From contig DAOPPX010000001.1 in assembly GCA_035358715.1 (NCBI GenBank), forward strand, positions 338,476 to 402,475: DNA of 64,000 nt, written 5' to 3'. This document shows, one piece after another, positions 1 to 8,198 of the stretch. Position numbers and translations under genes: made by a program. Origin of the DNA: UBA8199 sp035358715. GTDB taxonomy: Bacteria > Verrucomicrobiota > Verrucomicrobiia > Limisphaerales > UBA8199. Position 1 is the first letter of the stretch. Every line of letters starts with the position of its first letter. Below the pieces are notes generated by a model. That model worked only from the letters and a program-made list of their open reading frames with translations. It ran no database searches and was not told the origin of the DNA.

Positions 1-200
1 TCTTCGATGACGGGGTTAATGTAGATCGGCTCGGGCTTGGACGGCACCTCAGCCACCCGCGGTTCCTGCGCTCCCTGAGGCGGAATCACCTGCACCATCG
101 GTTCGGCTGGCTTCAGACTCGGCACCTTCGCTTTGTGGGTTGCACAACCTGTTATCAGAAAGAGCCCCGCGAGGATGAGAATGAGGTTTGTCGGTTTCAT
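1..200 (-). CDS. Lipoprotein, TraV/VirB7-like position (3' end outside window)
   Basis: Reading leftwards from the ATG at 198-200 gives a short basic start, a hydrophobic run and the lipobox LITGC, followed by a proline-rich segment that is still open at position 1. It is a typical type II (lipoprotein) signal peptide, so the product should be anchored in the outer or inner membrane by lipidation of the Cys. It follows the VirB10/TraB-like gene by 33 nt on the same strand. In F-type systems traB is followed (after traP) by the lipoprotein gene traV, so a T4SS outer-membrane-complex lipoprotein is the best guess. The role rests on position only; at least 66 residues are visible. Confidence 0.6.
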   Translation of the reverse strand, partial: MKPTNLILILAGLFLITGCATHKAKVPSLKPAEPMVQVIPPQGAQEPRVAEVPSKPEPIYINPVIE

Positions 201-233
201 CGATTGGTTCTGGGTCATAAGAGAACGTTCCGT

Positions 234-1649
234 TTACTCCAAGGGTTTGGTTGGGGACGCGCTGGGCGATTGAGCCGGAACCCCGGAGAGATTCGGCATT
301 GCCTGCACGCCAGGCGGGAACTGCGTCACAGGGGAAGAAGGCGTCGACCCCATTTCTGCTGCGGCTGCGGTGCCCAAGCCGTGTGCCGCGCCCTGTTGCT
401 GGCTCAACGTAATGACGTTTGGCGCCGGGTTGGCCTCCTGTTTGTCTAGGAACTCCGCGCTGCCGCCTTCTTTGCCCAGGGTTAGGTCCAACGGCGCGGT
501 GAGCAGCGCCCAGCCGAGCGTCCCGCGGGGCACAATGGTTCCCTGGGGATAGAGGGCATTCAATTCCTTGGCCTTGTCGGCCATGATTCCGCTCAACACC
601 TGGGCGGTGCCGTCGAGCAGCTTGCTCTTGGCGTTCAAGGCGTAAGTTTGCTGGCTGCCTACGATGGTGGTGTTCCCGGAGGGAATGACAGACTGCTGCG
701 TCGTTACGTCCTTAAGAGCGTCCATGAACGTCTTCACGGTGGTGGAGGCCAGCGGCAGCAGTTCGAGCATCAGCGGCGATTCGGTCGCGTAGCCGTCAAA
801 GCCGGGTTCTTGCTCCAGGCTCAGGACCATGGCCGTGATGGGGTACTCCTTGCCTTGGGGATCGACGATCGTGTTGACGCGAACGTTGACCTTGTGGTTG
901 GGGCCTTGATTGCCGGTGCCCATCAGATGCCAACCGAACGGCAGTTGCAGCTTTCCGTTGAACTCCACATCCTTGGCAACGGCCATCTGTACCGGCATCG
1001 AGCCCACCGCCGTGTTGATTTTGCTCAGGAGGAGGATGGGGATCTTTTGTCCGCGCGGGAGGAATCTTTTGACTTCGTATCCGGTCTTCCTGGCTTTGAC
1101 GGCTGTTTGGACATTGGTAAAGAGCAGAAGTTGGTCGGCGAAGAAGATGGTTCCATCATCCAATTCTGACTTGGCGCCCTTATCCTCCACTCCGCCGCTC
1201 CGGATCGGATTGGCGGTCAGTTTCCCATTGGGGCTGTGAAGCGGCGGCAAACGCTTGGGATCGAACTTTGGAATCCAATCCTCCCTTCCTGCCTCGGCAG
1301 GCTTGGGTTGCTTTTCGGGAACGGCCATCGCGGCCTGATTGGTCGCTTGGTCCTGCATGTAGCGCTGGAATTGAGTTTCGAGGCTCTGGCCGGGATGGGG
1401 GTGGGTCTCGGGGAGTTGATCCCGCAGCCTCAAAGTCTGTTCAACAGGAGAGCCTACTCCCCGGCGAGTGTTCTGGCTGTTCGGTGTGGTCACCTTGACA
1501 GTGGGATCCTTCCTTTGCGGAAGGCGAATTACCTGAAGAACGTACAGGCCGCCGAAAATGATCAGCCCCGTCACAATCAGGATGACGCCAAACCCCACAG
1601 CCGGTTTGCCCTGTGGGTTGGTCCTGGTGAGTGAGAAAATGCCGTTCAC
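234..1649 (-). CDS. VirB10/TraB/TrbI-like T4SS core protein
   Basis: 471 residues. One N-terminal membrane helix (about residues 17-38) is followed by a long proline-rich linker to about residue 165 and a C-terminal globular part. The C-terminal part has the usual VirB10 flow: a segment ending in FGWHLMGTG, then a 'VRVNTIVDPQGKEYP' strand where VirB10 proteins have their conserved F/N-x-I-x-x-P-D-G motif, then a GFDGYATE turn. VirB10 proteins span the inner membrane and reach the outer-membrane pore, passing on ATP-driven conformational changes. The start is GTG, overlapping the TGA of the upstream VirB9-like gene (GTGA), so the two are translationally coupled. The C-tail (from about 400) is low-complexity. 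Assignment is by architecture and operon context. Confidence 0.6.
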   Translation of the reverse strand: MNGIFSLTRTNPQGKPAVGFGVILIVTGLIIFGGLYVLQVIRLPQRKDPTVKVTTPNSQNTRRGVGSPVEQTLRLRDQLPETHPHPGQSLETQFQRYMQDQATNQAAMAVPEKQPKPAEAGREDWIPKFDPKRLPPLHSPNGKLTANPIRSGGVEDKGAKSELDDGTIFFADQLLLFTNVQTAVKARKTGYEVKRFLPRGQKIPILLLSKINTAVGSMPVQMAVAKDVEFNGKLQLPFGWHLMGTGNQGPNHKVNVRVNTIVDPQGKEYPITAMVLSLEQEPGFDGYATESPLMLELLPLASTTVKTFMDALKDVTTQQSVIPSGNTTIVGSQQTYALNAKSKLLDGTAQVLSGIMADKAKELNALYPQGTIVPRGTLGWALLTAPLDLTLGKEGGSAEFLDKQEANPAPNVITLSQQQGAAHGLGTAAAAEMGSTPSSPVTQFPPGVQAMPNLSGVPAQSPSASPTKPLE

Positions 1650-2518
1650 TGGTCCTGCCGGGGTTGGGCGTTCAATTGCTTGCCGGTGGCCGGCAAGCGC
1701 AATTCAAAGCGGGCTCCTTCAATGTCGATGCCATAACCCTGAAGGAAGATGTATTTGATGTCGGTCTGGCCTGGCAGCAGCACCTTGGTCCCTTGCTGGG
1801 TCAACAGGTAATGGAACGTAGTATTGGCGATATACGGTTCGATCTGGGTCGCCGAGAGGTAAAGGGCCCGGCTGGTGGGATTGTGGACTTCGACCTGCAG
1901 GATGACCACATCCTGCGGATAGTAGTGCCACGCGCTCTGGAGCACCACTTCGACGCCGTCCCACAGGTACGTGGCACCTTGGGGGCTGCTGCCGACGTCC
2001 TTGGCCACGACGCTCGCGTAATTCGGATCCCGCATGCATTGGTTGATGACGTGAATGAGGCGCGTGGTGTTGATCTCGGTGGGTGCCAGGGGCGGCACCT
2101 TGCGTAGGTTGCGTCCGGATGAACCGCCTCCCTCAGCGGTGTAGGTCTTCCGATAATTGACCTTTTCCCTGCCGACGAGCAGCCGGAACGTGTAGGACTT
2201 GCCATCCATGGCGACGTGCATGTCCACGTCTGCTTTGGCGACTTTGGGTGAAAGCAGGAGATAATACTCTTTGCTGTCGGGCGGGTTGCGGCCGATGTTG
2301 ATGACCTGGGTATTGACGCTGACTTCCTCAACCGGCTTGGGGAAGATGAGCTTGGTGATCTGCGCCGGCATCAGGTAGACGTTTTCCACAATGCGCGTGG
2401 ACAGCCGCACGTTGTCGGCGAGGCCGGCTTGGCCCGCGTCGTTGCCCTGGAACGGGTCTTGCGCCAGCGCACTCCCGGCGGCAAGCAACAACAAAACAAA
2501 ATGAACGAATCTTTTCAC
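1646..2518 (-). CDS. VirB9/TraK-like secreted T4SS protein
   Basis: 290 residues with a clear Sec signal peptide (cleavage after about residue 19, ALA-Q). The N-terminal half is beta-rich with a 'PAQITKLIFPKPVEEV' segment, the type of strand seen at the start of VirB9/TraK/secretin-like domains. A second beta domain with LYLSATQIEPY follows. VirB9/TraK proteins form the periplasmic ring under the outer-membrane pore and bind VirB10/TraB and the lipoprotein. The start is GTG. The neighbours (VirB8-like pair upstream, VirB10-like and lipoprotein downstream) support the role. Sequence similarity to any named family is weak by eye, so the name is by order and fold features. Confidence 0.55.
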   Translation of the reverse strand: MKRFVHFVLLLLAAGSALAQDPFQGNDAGQAGLADNVRLSTRIVENVYLMPAQITKLIFPKPVEEVSVNTQVINIGRNPPDSKEYYLLLSPKVAKADVDMHVAMDGKSYTFRLLVGREKVNYRKTYTAEGGGSSGRNLRKVPPLAPTEINTTRLIHVINQCMRDPNYASVVAKDVGSSPQGATYLWDGVEVVLQSAWHYYPQDVVILQVEVHNPTSRALYLSATQIEPYIANTTFHYLLTQQGTKVLLPGQTDIKYIFLQGYGIDIEGARFELRLPATGKQLNAQPRQDQ

Positions 2519-2533
2519 GGTTTCGAACCTTGG

Positions 2534-3262
2534 CTAATAAAGGTTGTTTCGTTTGGGCAGCGGGATTTCCTGGTTCTTGCGCACGCCCATTTCGCGCTCC
2601 AGTTCCTGCTTGGATAGTTTCTTGAGCCTCTGCTTCTCGGCCAGGAACAGCTCGTAGTAATCTCCGGGCCGGATTTCCTCCACGCGCGAAAGGAGGTAGC
2701 GGTCGGCGGAGAGCAGCCAGCGGGTGCGAATGTAGATAGGCGCGCTGGCGCTGTCTTTGCTGCTGCGCTTGCTGAGGACCCCCTTGGTCACCGCGTCGAA
2801 TCCTTTGGCCGGCGCATTCAGCACCTCGAACGTTTCGACCACGTTCAGGCAGACGGTCGAATTGGTCTGCTTGGAGGCATTCTGCATTTCCGCCTGGAAA
2901 CGCCCGAGCAACTGCGGTTTGACGTTCTGCCGGATGGCGCCGAGATAATTGAAGCTGCCCTCCTGGTAATAGAGGAGCGGCAACACATCGTTGACCAGTT
3001 CCGTGCGCGCGAGCCGGTCCATTTGCAGTCTGCCGATCGCGGTCTCAAAGACCATCCCGTTGGGCAACTTGGCGAAAATTGGCGGCATCCGCTTGCTCTC
3101 TTTGGCGAGCAACGCCCCGACTGCCACAATGGCCGTCAGGAGCAGCGCTTGAATTGTCCAAAGGCGCATCAACCGACGGCGGACCTCGTCGGTCGGGCGC
3201 CAGGCCCGGCGCTGGCCTTCCGGCGCCTCGGACCAGAAATTGGTGTAAGGAATGCGCTCCAT
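2534..3262 (-). CDS. VirB8/TraE-like T4SS inner-membrane protein (copy A)
   Basis: 242 residues: a cytoplasmic start of about 30 residues, one membrane helix (LWTIQALLLTAIVAVGALL), then a periplasmic domain of about 180 residues. VirB8/TraE proteins have exactly this plan, with an NTF2-like periplasmic domain that nucleates T4SS assembly. I chose ATG at 3262; a TTG two codons upstream (3268) would overlap the previous stop and is equally possible. It lies between a second VirB8-like gene and the VirB9-like gene. The C-terminal 40 residues are highly charged. Identification is by topology and order, not by a diagnostic motif. Confidence 0.5.
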   Translation of the reverse strand: MERIPYTNFWSEAPEGQRRAWRPTDEVRRRLMRLWTIQALLLTAIVAVGALLAKESKRMPPIFAKLPNGMVFETAIGRLQMDRLARTELVNDVLPLLYYQEGSFNYLGAIRQNVKPQLLGRFQAEMQNASKQTNSTVCLNVVETFEVLNAPAKGFDAVTKGVLSKRSSKDSASAPIYIRTRWLLSADRYLLSRVEEIRPGDYYELFLAEKQRLKKLSKQELEREMGVRKNQEIPLPKRNNLY

Positions 3263-3264
3263 GT

Positions 3265-4083
3265 TCAAATGCCGGTCCGGTCCAGGTCCTTGAGTTCAGT
3301 GTCGTACGCCTGCGCCGCCGTTCCGTAGAATTCGTCCAGGCGCTGCACGTAATACCCCCACTTGTTCCGATTGGACGTCGGTTCCCAGAAGATTTCCACC
3401 TGGGCGCGATAGGGTTCCATGCCGCTTTTACCGGAGAGGGTGTGGGATATGCGGAAGCCCCTGGCGTAGGCTGAGACAATCCGCGTTGCGGGATTGTAAC
3501 GCCAGCGGGTGACCTCCGAGATATAGAGGGTGTAAATTGGGAACTCTGCGGGCGTGATGTTTTTCAACTGCTGGTTCATCCCCTTCTGCTGCAGCCGAAG
3601 GTAGATCGCGGCATCAATGCTCCCGTCCAGCAGACTCAGGTTGGGCATTCCTTCCGAGGACGACTGGTTGGCGGCGTTAAGGACGAAAATAACAAAGGCC
3701 TCCGCCTGGTTCTGGTTGAATGTATCGAAGCCTTTGGCCTTGAGCAGCAGTTCGCTGGAGGGTTCCGGCAGGGTTACCTGACAGCTCCGCCGGTGGCTGA
3801 TTACTGCGTAAACCGCCACTAAACAAAGTAGAATGAGCAGCAGGATGCCGGTTTTGACCCTTTCCCACTGGGCGAGCCAGCGCAACCACGCCAACGGGTA
3901 CCAATGGTAGTTGCCGTCGCCGACAAGTTTGAGAGGCAGCACCTCTTCCCCCTGCAGCGGGGGATTGCCCGTAGCCTCGAACTGGCGCAGGAGCAACTTG
4001 AGAGCCCCAACCTTTTTGGCGGGCTTCACGGCCTTCGGGTCGGCGACCTCAAGGCGAGCTTCTTCTGTCGAGTTACCAAGCAT
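3265..4083 (-). CDS. VirB8-like T4SS inner-membrane protein (copy B)
   Basis: 272 residues. About 75 cytoplasmic residues precede a single membrane helix (VKTGILLLILLCLVAVYAV), and about 180 periplasmic residues follow, again the VirB8/TraE plan. Two adjacent genes with the same topology but little obvious sequence identity suggest two different ring components, or one TraE-like and one unrelated bitopic protein. This is the first gene of the visible T4SS operon. A good -10 (TATAAT at 4114-4119) lies 30 nt upstream, giving a leader of roughly 24 nt. It is divergent from the unknown pair at 4298-6183. Confidence 0.45.
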   Translation of the reverse strand: MLGNSTEEARLEVADPKAVKPAKKVGALKLLLRQFEATGNPPLQGEEVLPLKLVGDGNYHWYPLAWLRWLAQWERVKTGILLLILLCLVAVYAVISHRRSCQVTLPEPSSELLLKAKGFDTFNQNQAEAFVIFVLNAANQSSSEGMPNLSLLDGSIDAAIYLRLQQKGMNQQLKNITPAEFPIYTLYISEVTRWRYNPATRIVSAYARGFRISHTLSGKSGMEPYRAQVEIFWEPTSNRNKWGYYVQRLDEFYGTAAQAYDTELKDLDRTGI

Positions 4084-4113
4084 TCTTCAAGAGCGCCACT
4101 CAGGCACTCCTCC

Positions 4114-4119
4114 ATTATA
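4114..4119 (-). promoter_or_regulatory. -10 box of the T4SS operon
   Basis: TATAAT followed by GGAGG on the minus strand, 30 nt before the ATG at 4083. An AGC triplet lies 15 nt upstream of the box, as at several other promoters of this element. No good TTGACA-like -35 is visible. Confidence 0.5.
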
Positions 4120-4238
4120 TGGCCCGGCAGTCCTGCTTGATTTAATTGCGGTGCCTCCTCCTTTTTACTGCCGGGCGAAGGGGTCTCTTCAACTCCGCAG
4201 CCGGCCCAAAACCCGGGTCTTCTTCGTAACGGAGAGGG

Positions 4239-4244
4239 ACTATA
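4239..4244 (+). promoter_or_regulatory. -10 box for the 4298-6183 gene pair
   Basis: TATAGT followed by GG, 53 nt before the ATG at 4298, divergent from the T4SS promoter. It is one substitution from the TATAATGG motif used elsewhere in the element. Confidence 0.4.
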
Positions 4245-4297
4245 GTGGATGTGAAGGCGCGTTACCGCGTCCCAGTGTCACAGCAAGCCCATAACCG

Positions 4298-4681
4298 ATG
4301 GAGAAGATCGAGTTCAAGCTGGACGGCGTTTCCGCCATATCGCCCGCGCGTGGAAGCGTTCTCTTGGTGCGGTCGCGGTCAACTGGCGGGCAGGAGTCGG
4401 ATTCGGTCTTTTGCGACCACGGCATTCTCTTGGGACGGTCGGTTTGGCTCTTCAATTGCCGGACCAAGACCTTTCTCATCGATGACCAGGTTCCCTTCGA
4501 TTACGCGACAAAAGTGGGTGTGCTGACATTAGCGGCAGACCGGATGGTCGAGGTCTTTGAGCTCCAAACGCCTCCCTGGTACCATCGGTCGGAGGAGGAT
4601 GCCCTGCGCTTGGCCCGCGAATGCCGGGCAACAGTTGAGGAGACCGGGCTCGCTGAATTCTTTTCCCTGATGGCCGGATGA
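4298..4681 (+). CDS. Hypothetical protein, 127 aa
   Basis: Small soluble protein, no signal peptide or membrane helix. The middle is beta-rich with a 'VWLFNCRTKTFLIDDQVPF' stretch and the C-terminus is helical (HRSEEDALRLARECRATV). I do not recognise the family. Its stop overlaps the start of the next gene (ATGA at 4678-4681), so the two are coupled. The pair is transcribed divergently from the T4SS block and is not obviously part of it. Function unknown. Confidence 0.7.
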   Translation: MEKIEFKLDGVSAISPARGSVLLVRSRSTGGQESDSVFCDHGILLGRSVWLFNCRTKTFLIDDQVPFDYATKVGVLTLAADRMVEVFELQTPPWYHRSEEDALRLARECRATVEETGLAEFFSLMAG

Positions 4682-6183
4682 CCGCGCCTTTGCAAAAGCT
4701 CATTTTGCCCCTGGACACCGAGTTTCTGGACGGGCTTCGGTTCCTTTGCGGAGATGGGTTGCTCTCGGAGATCAAACAGCAACTGATTCCCGTTGCCCTG
4801 GATCTCATCCGCGATTCATTGGTGGGAGGCAGACATTTGTTCGAGACCTTGCGTCTCTTTGGTGACCTGCACTGGGCAGATTTGTTGAGGAATCCCTGCA
4901 CACCGTCAGCCATCAATGATATCCTGGATCAGATTGAAATCCACCCTCGGCTCCGGGGCGTAGTGGAGACCCTTCGCCAACCTGCAGTGACCCAGCGGCT
5001 CCGGGCGGAATGGCTCTATGAAATGACCCTGGGCCGACTCGAAAACTCAGTGCCCTATCTCCACAAAGAAGAGAGTTTGCTCAGAGATTGGGAGCAGTTT
5101 TGCGCCTCTCTTCGGGACCATTCCGTCAATCCGTTTGCCGCCGCGGATCAGGAGGCTCAACGCTTCCTGTCGGCTCGCGGCCCGTCTCTTTCGGAAACGG
5201 CGCGGCGTCTTTACCGCCTGTCCTTTCTTGCCGCTTGCCGGAAGCTGTTTGTGCTCTTCTCTGGCGCAAAAGAGACCTGGTCTGGCCCCTACACGTTCGA
5301 GCCGTTCCAGTTGAGCGGTGCTCTGGCCGATCACCTGGGACTAGCGGGTGAGGCTGTGGGGGTGCGAGATAACCGGTTATCGTTGCGCTTCGGTCTCGTT
5401 GACCATGTTTTCTACCTCAAACCTACGCTGGACCAACTCAACCTCTACCTGGAATCCATCAGAAGCCCCGACCTGCCCGGTTCGATCCAACAGAAGCTTT
5501 GTCCCTTTGCCTCGCCGGCTGCAGAGGATCCAAAGTTGAATCTCATGGCGGAAGTCTTCTACCGCGTTTATGTGCCTGGCCGTTTGCGGGAGATGAGCCA
5601 ACCGCCCCAGTCCGGGCTGAACGAAGTATTTCTGCGGGAATTGGGGATGAAGCAAGACTTCTTCGGGCGGTTTGGCTTTCTGCCTCTTGGTGTGGAAACG
5701 GTTGCGTTCTGCTCCAAAACGATAGAGCAGTTGCCGCGGTTGCGCGCCTTCCTGAGCCTTGCCCGCACGGAATCCGGTCTCGTCCGCCAACGGCTGTATC
5801 GGGGCATTCTTGAGCCTGCTCTGGGCGACGTCGCCCAGAAAGTCCTCGATTCGCTTTGCCGGCAGTGGAATCCCTTGCTGCGCACACCTGACGGCGCAAC
5901 CATGTCGCTAAGCGCGTATGTCGAGGGAAAAGCCTCGCGTGTCTCGGGAAACGACCCCAAGACCGCGCTGGTGCGCGAGCAGGTGCGGATGGAGGAGTTG
6001 CTGCGATTTCTGACGCAGAACACACAGTCTTGGCAGATGGCGCTGAAGCAGGACTCGTTCGTGGTGGATCGCGTCCGCGCTTATTTCATGACTGTCCTTG
6101 AGAAGGCCATCGGCGAGAGCAGATCTGAGCAAACCCATTTCCGAATATGCGAACCCCCGCCAGCAAACAAAACCGCCCGGTGA
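4678..6183 (+). CDS. Hypothetical protein, 501 aa
   Basis: Large soluble, mostly helical protein coupled to the 127-aa gene by an ATGA overlap. No signal peptide, membrane helix, Walker motif or metal motif could be found. Leu/Arg-rich helices run throughout, and the C-terminal 40 residues are polar. The size and helical repeat-like texture would suit a scaffold or nucleic-acid-binding accessory protein, but nothing in the sequence proves this. It ends convergently to the pseudopilin operon. Confidence 0.7.
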   Translation: MTAPLQKLILPLDTEFLDGLRFLCGDGLLSEIKQQLIPVALDLIRDSLVGGRHLFETLRLFGDLHWADLLRNPCTPSAINDILDQIEIHPRLRGVVETLRQPAVTQRLRAEWLYEMTLGRLENSVPYLHKEESLLRDWEQFCASLRDHSVNPFAAADQEAQRFLSARGPSLSETARRLYRLSFLAACRKLFVLFSGAKETWSGPYTFEPFQLSGALADHLGLAGEAVGVRDNRLSLRFGLVDHVFYLKPTLDQLNLYLESIRSPDLPGSIQQKLCPFASPAAEDPKLNLMAEVFYRVYVPGRLREMSQPPQSGLNEVFLRELGMKQDFFGRFGFLPLGVETVAFCSKTIEQLPRLRAFLSLARTESGLVRQRLYRGILEPALGDVAQKVLDSLCRQWNPLLRTPDGATMSLSAYVEGKASRVSGNDPKTALVREQVRMEELLRFLTQNTQSWQMALKQDSFVVDRVRAYFMTVLEKAIGESRSEQTHFRICEPPPANKTAR

Positions 6184-6560
6184 CAGACGCCAAGGAGGTA
6201 GGCGTGGGGAACGCCGTTGAAGAAACGTTCTGTCACCGAGCTGAGCCGATTACACCCGAAAAACCCTCCGAAATCAAGCGTTTTCCACCGGGCGGCGCCC
6301 GCGCGGCCCCGCGCGGCCCCGCGCGGCCCCCGCCGGAGCCACAGCCTCAACCCGCGCCTGCCCACCAGCCAGCCACCGCTCGCACAGCCCTCTCGTCACA
6401 CCCTGAAATCCCGTCGGCGAGCTCGGCTCTCATTCGCTCCGAACAGCTTTGCCCGCGCCCGGTCTCGGGTCACCCAGCCGCGCTCCTTGGCGTATTTGTA
6501 GAACGCCCCGAGCACTTGGCGAGCACCTGCGAGACAACCCCGAACTGCCCTTCGGCGGGA
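6184..6560. other. Intergenic region between convergent genes, with a GC-rich tandem repeat and a short open frame
   Basis: Holds a three-unit run of GCGCGGCCCC near 6299-6330. On the minus strand, directly after the pseudopilin stop, an open frame of about 50 codons (to about 6410) contains LGAFYKYAKERGW, which resembles the SAM-like N-terminal domain of tyrosine recombinases. It has no convincing start, so it is at most a recombinase remnant. Confidence 0.3.
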
Positions 6561-6956
6561 CTATTCCGGCACTTCGAGCGACAATTGTTCGTGGAACAAG
6601 AAACTTTCGTCACCGTACGGAAAGGCCCTCCAAGTGACGCTGCCCTGGACGGTGTAGACTCCGTTGGCCGGCCCGGCTTTTTCCAAGCGGATTGTCCCGC
6701 TCGGTATGTGTGGCAACAGGTCTTCACAGACCGGGACGTTCGTTTCCCCCACACCCATTGCCTGGTATTTCACAATCGTGTCTGAAAGCGCCTGCACCAC
6801 GCCCGCTTTCACGTTGTCCGTGTAAACATTGATCTTGCTGACTAGGAGAAACTGGGCAACCCCGGTAACGACCAGGCCTAGAATGATGATCGCGGCGACC
6901 ATCTCGACCAGTGTTGCGCCGGTCGTTCGCCGTCTGCGGTGGAATGTGATTTTCAT
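6561..6956 (-). CDS. Type IV pilin/pseudopilin-like protein, 131 aa
   Basis: The N-terminus has a basic leader (MKITFHRRRRTTG) followed by ATLVEM and about 20 hydrophobic residues: a class III (prepilin) signal with cleavage after Gly and the conserved Glu at position 5 of the mature protein. Prepilin peptidase would process it and it would join a pilus or pseudopilus. The start was set at this ATG because a longer frame adds only low-complexity sequence antisense to the next gene. It is the last gene of a six- or seven-gene operon read leftwards. Length suits a minor pseudopilin. Confidence 0.75.
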   Translation of the reverse strand: MKITFHRRRRTTGATLVEMVAAIIILGLVVTGVAQFLLVSKINVYTDNVKAGVVQALSDTIVKYQAMGVGETNVPVCEDLLPHIPSGTIRLEKAGPANGVYTVQGSVTWRAFPYGDESFLFHEQLSLEVPE

Positions 6957-6963
6957 TTCAGCT

Positions 6964-7608
6964 CTAACGAAATGCGTCGTGGCGCGGGTTGAAGTTGTAC
7001 TCCCGCAGGTCGTGCTGGAGCAGGCCTGTCTTGTTGGTTCGATGGAGAGACACCTGCTGTTCCAAATCGGCGTCGCTGGCACTGATAAACAGGCCGCGGA
7101 AAGCCGCTGTAGCGGCCCGGTAATACAAGGGTGGGGGCACTTTCCACGTCGCCGTAACATCGAGAGTCGGAATTGTGGCGTTGGTCGTCAGCACCAGCGC
7201 ATAATCCCAGGTGCTGTCCTGGTTGGTGAAGGCATACGTAAAATGGAGCGGCGCGGGGCCGCCTGCATCGGCAATCTCGTACTGGTAAATGGTGCCGTCG
7301 GTGTAAAGCCCGAGCGCCGCGAATTCCTGCCCGTCCGCGCCGTAAAGGTGCAGCAGGTTGCCGCTGATCCCTTGCAGGCTGGAGATTTCGGTGCTGAAAG
7401 CCCAGGCCTGTCCCAACCGATCGTTGAGGGTGCCTATGAACCGGTCATACTGCGCTCGCTGCGGATTGGTGACCGCGCGTGAGGTCTGGGTTGCTTCCTT
7501 GGTGAGATACATGACGCACCGGTAACCGGTGACAGCGATGACGCTCAGAATGGCCACCACGATCACGACTTCGACCAGAGAGTAGCCGGGTTGTTTGCGT
7601 GTTTTCAT
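6964..7608 (-). CDS. Pseudopilin-like protein, 214 aa
   Basis: Prepilin leader MKTRKQPG followed by YSLVEVVIVVAILSVIA: cleavage after Gly, Glu at mature position 5, hydrophobic helix. The globular domain (residues 35-214) is beta-rich, as in GspJ/PilW-type minor pilins, which are also about this length. The start is the ATG at 7608; the frame upstream is unlikely leader sequence. It is 7 nt upstream of the 131-aa pseudopilin and 47 nt downstream of a secreted protein, in one operon. Confidence 0.75.
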   Translation of the reverse strand: MKTRKQPGYSLVEVVIVVAILSVIAVTGYRCVMYLTKEATQTSRAVTNPQRAQYDRFIGTLNDRLGQAWAFSTEISSLQGISGNLLHLYGADGQEFAALGLYTDGTIYQYEIADAGGPAPLHFTYAFTNQDSTWDYALVLTTNATIPTLDVTATWKVPPPLYYRAATAAFRGLFISASDADLEQQVSLHRTNKTGLLQHDLREYNFNPRHDAFR

Positions 7609-7655
7609 TGTCCGTTGCCACTTGCCATTTCTGCGGCGGGGAGGGATTGGATCCA

Positions 7656-8198
7656 TCAGGAACGCGGTTTGGGGTTCAATGGTATTTCGGCCCTTCCCTT
7701 CAGCTTGATGCTCCCGCTGGCGTGCAATGTTCCGACAATGTGCCGGTCGTCCCGCGAGGTGATGGCCAGGTTCCTGGCATACTCAAGGACAAAGGGCTCC
7801 TCGGTCAGATTGGTCACGCTGAACGTGTCGCCCCGAACCTCGACCGTGAAAGGTATTGGCACCGGCGACAAGTGGCAGATCAGCTTCTGGTGGGGCATCA
7901 TGCGTCCGTTCGTGCCAGTTGTCAGGACGACGATCGGGAAGGTCGCGGGTGTCCGCTTTAGGTCAATGGACAACGTTGTGTGGGCGTGTCCCTGGTTCAC
8001 CAAAATGATCTGGTTCGTGCAGGTGATAGTGCAAGGGAGGTCCAACTGAACGAAAGCCGCCGGCAAATCTTTGAGCTCGAGTTCAACCCGTTGAAACGCC
8101 GCTCGGTCGTACCAAGGCGGCAGGTAAACGTTTCTGATTGAGGCACCGCTGACGGCCAGCGCTGCCAGCAGGAAAAGAGAGGTGAAAAAGGTTCTCAT
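7656..8198 (-). CDS. Exported beta-rich protein, 180 aa
   Basis: Signal peptide MRTFFTSLFLLAALAVSGA, then about 160 residues rich in Val/Thr/Ile and alternating strands; no Cys motif. Its ATG overlaps the TGA of the preceding gene. It is located between pseudopilin-like genes and is presumably a periplasmic partner or chaperone of the same assembly. I do not recognise the family. Confidence 0.65.
   Translation of the reverse strand: MRTFFTSLFLLAALAVSGASIRNVYLPPWYDRAAFQRVELELKDLPAAFVQLDLPCTITCTNQIILVNQGHAHTTLSIDLKRTPATFPIVVLTTGTNGRMMPHQKLICHLSPVPIPFTVEVRGDTFSVTNLTEEPFVLEYARNLAITSRDDRHIVGTLHASGSIKLKGRAEIPLNPKPRS

Noticed and set aside
6299..6330. GCGCGGCCCC tandem as a possible regulatory element
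   Set aside because: Only three units, GC-rich, no structure or gene nearby to regulate.
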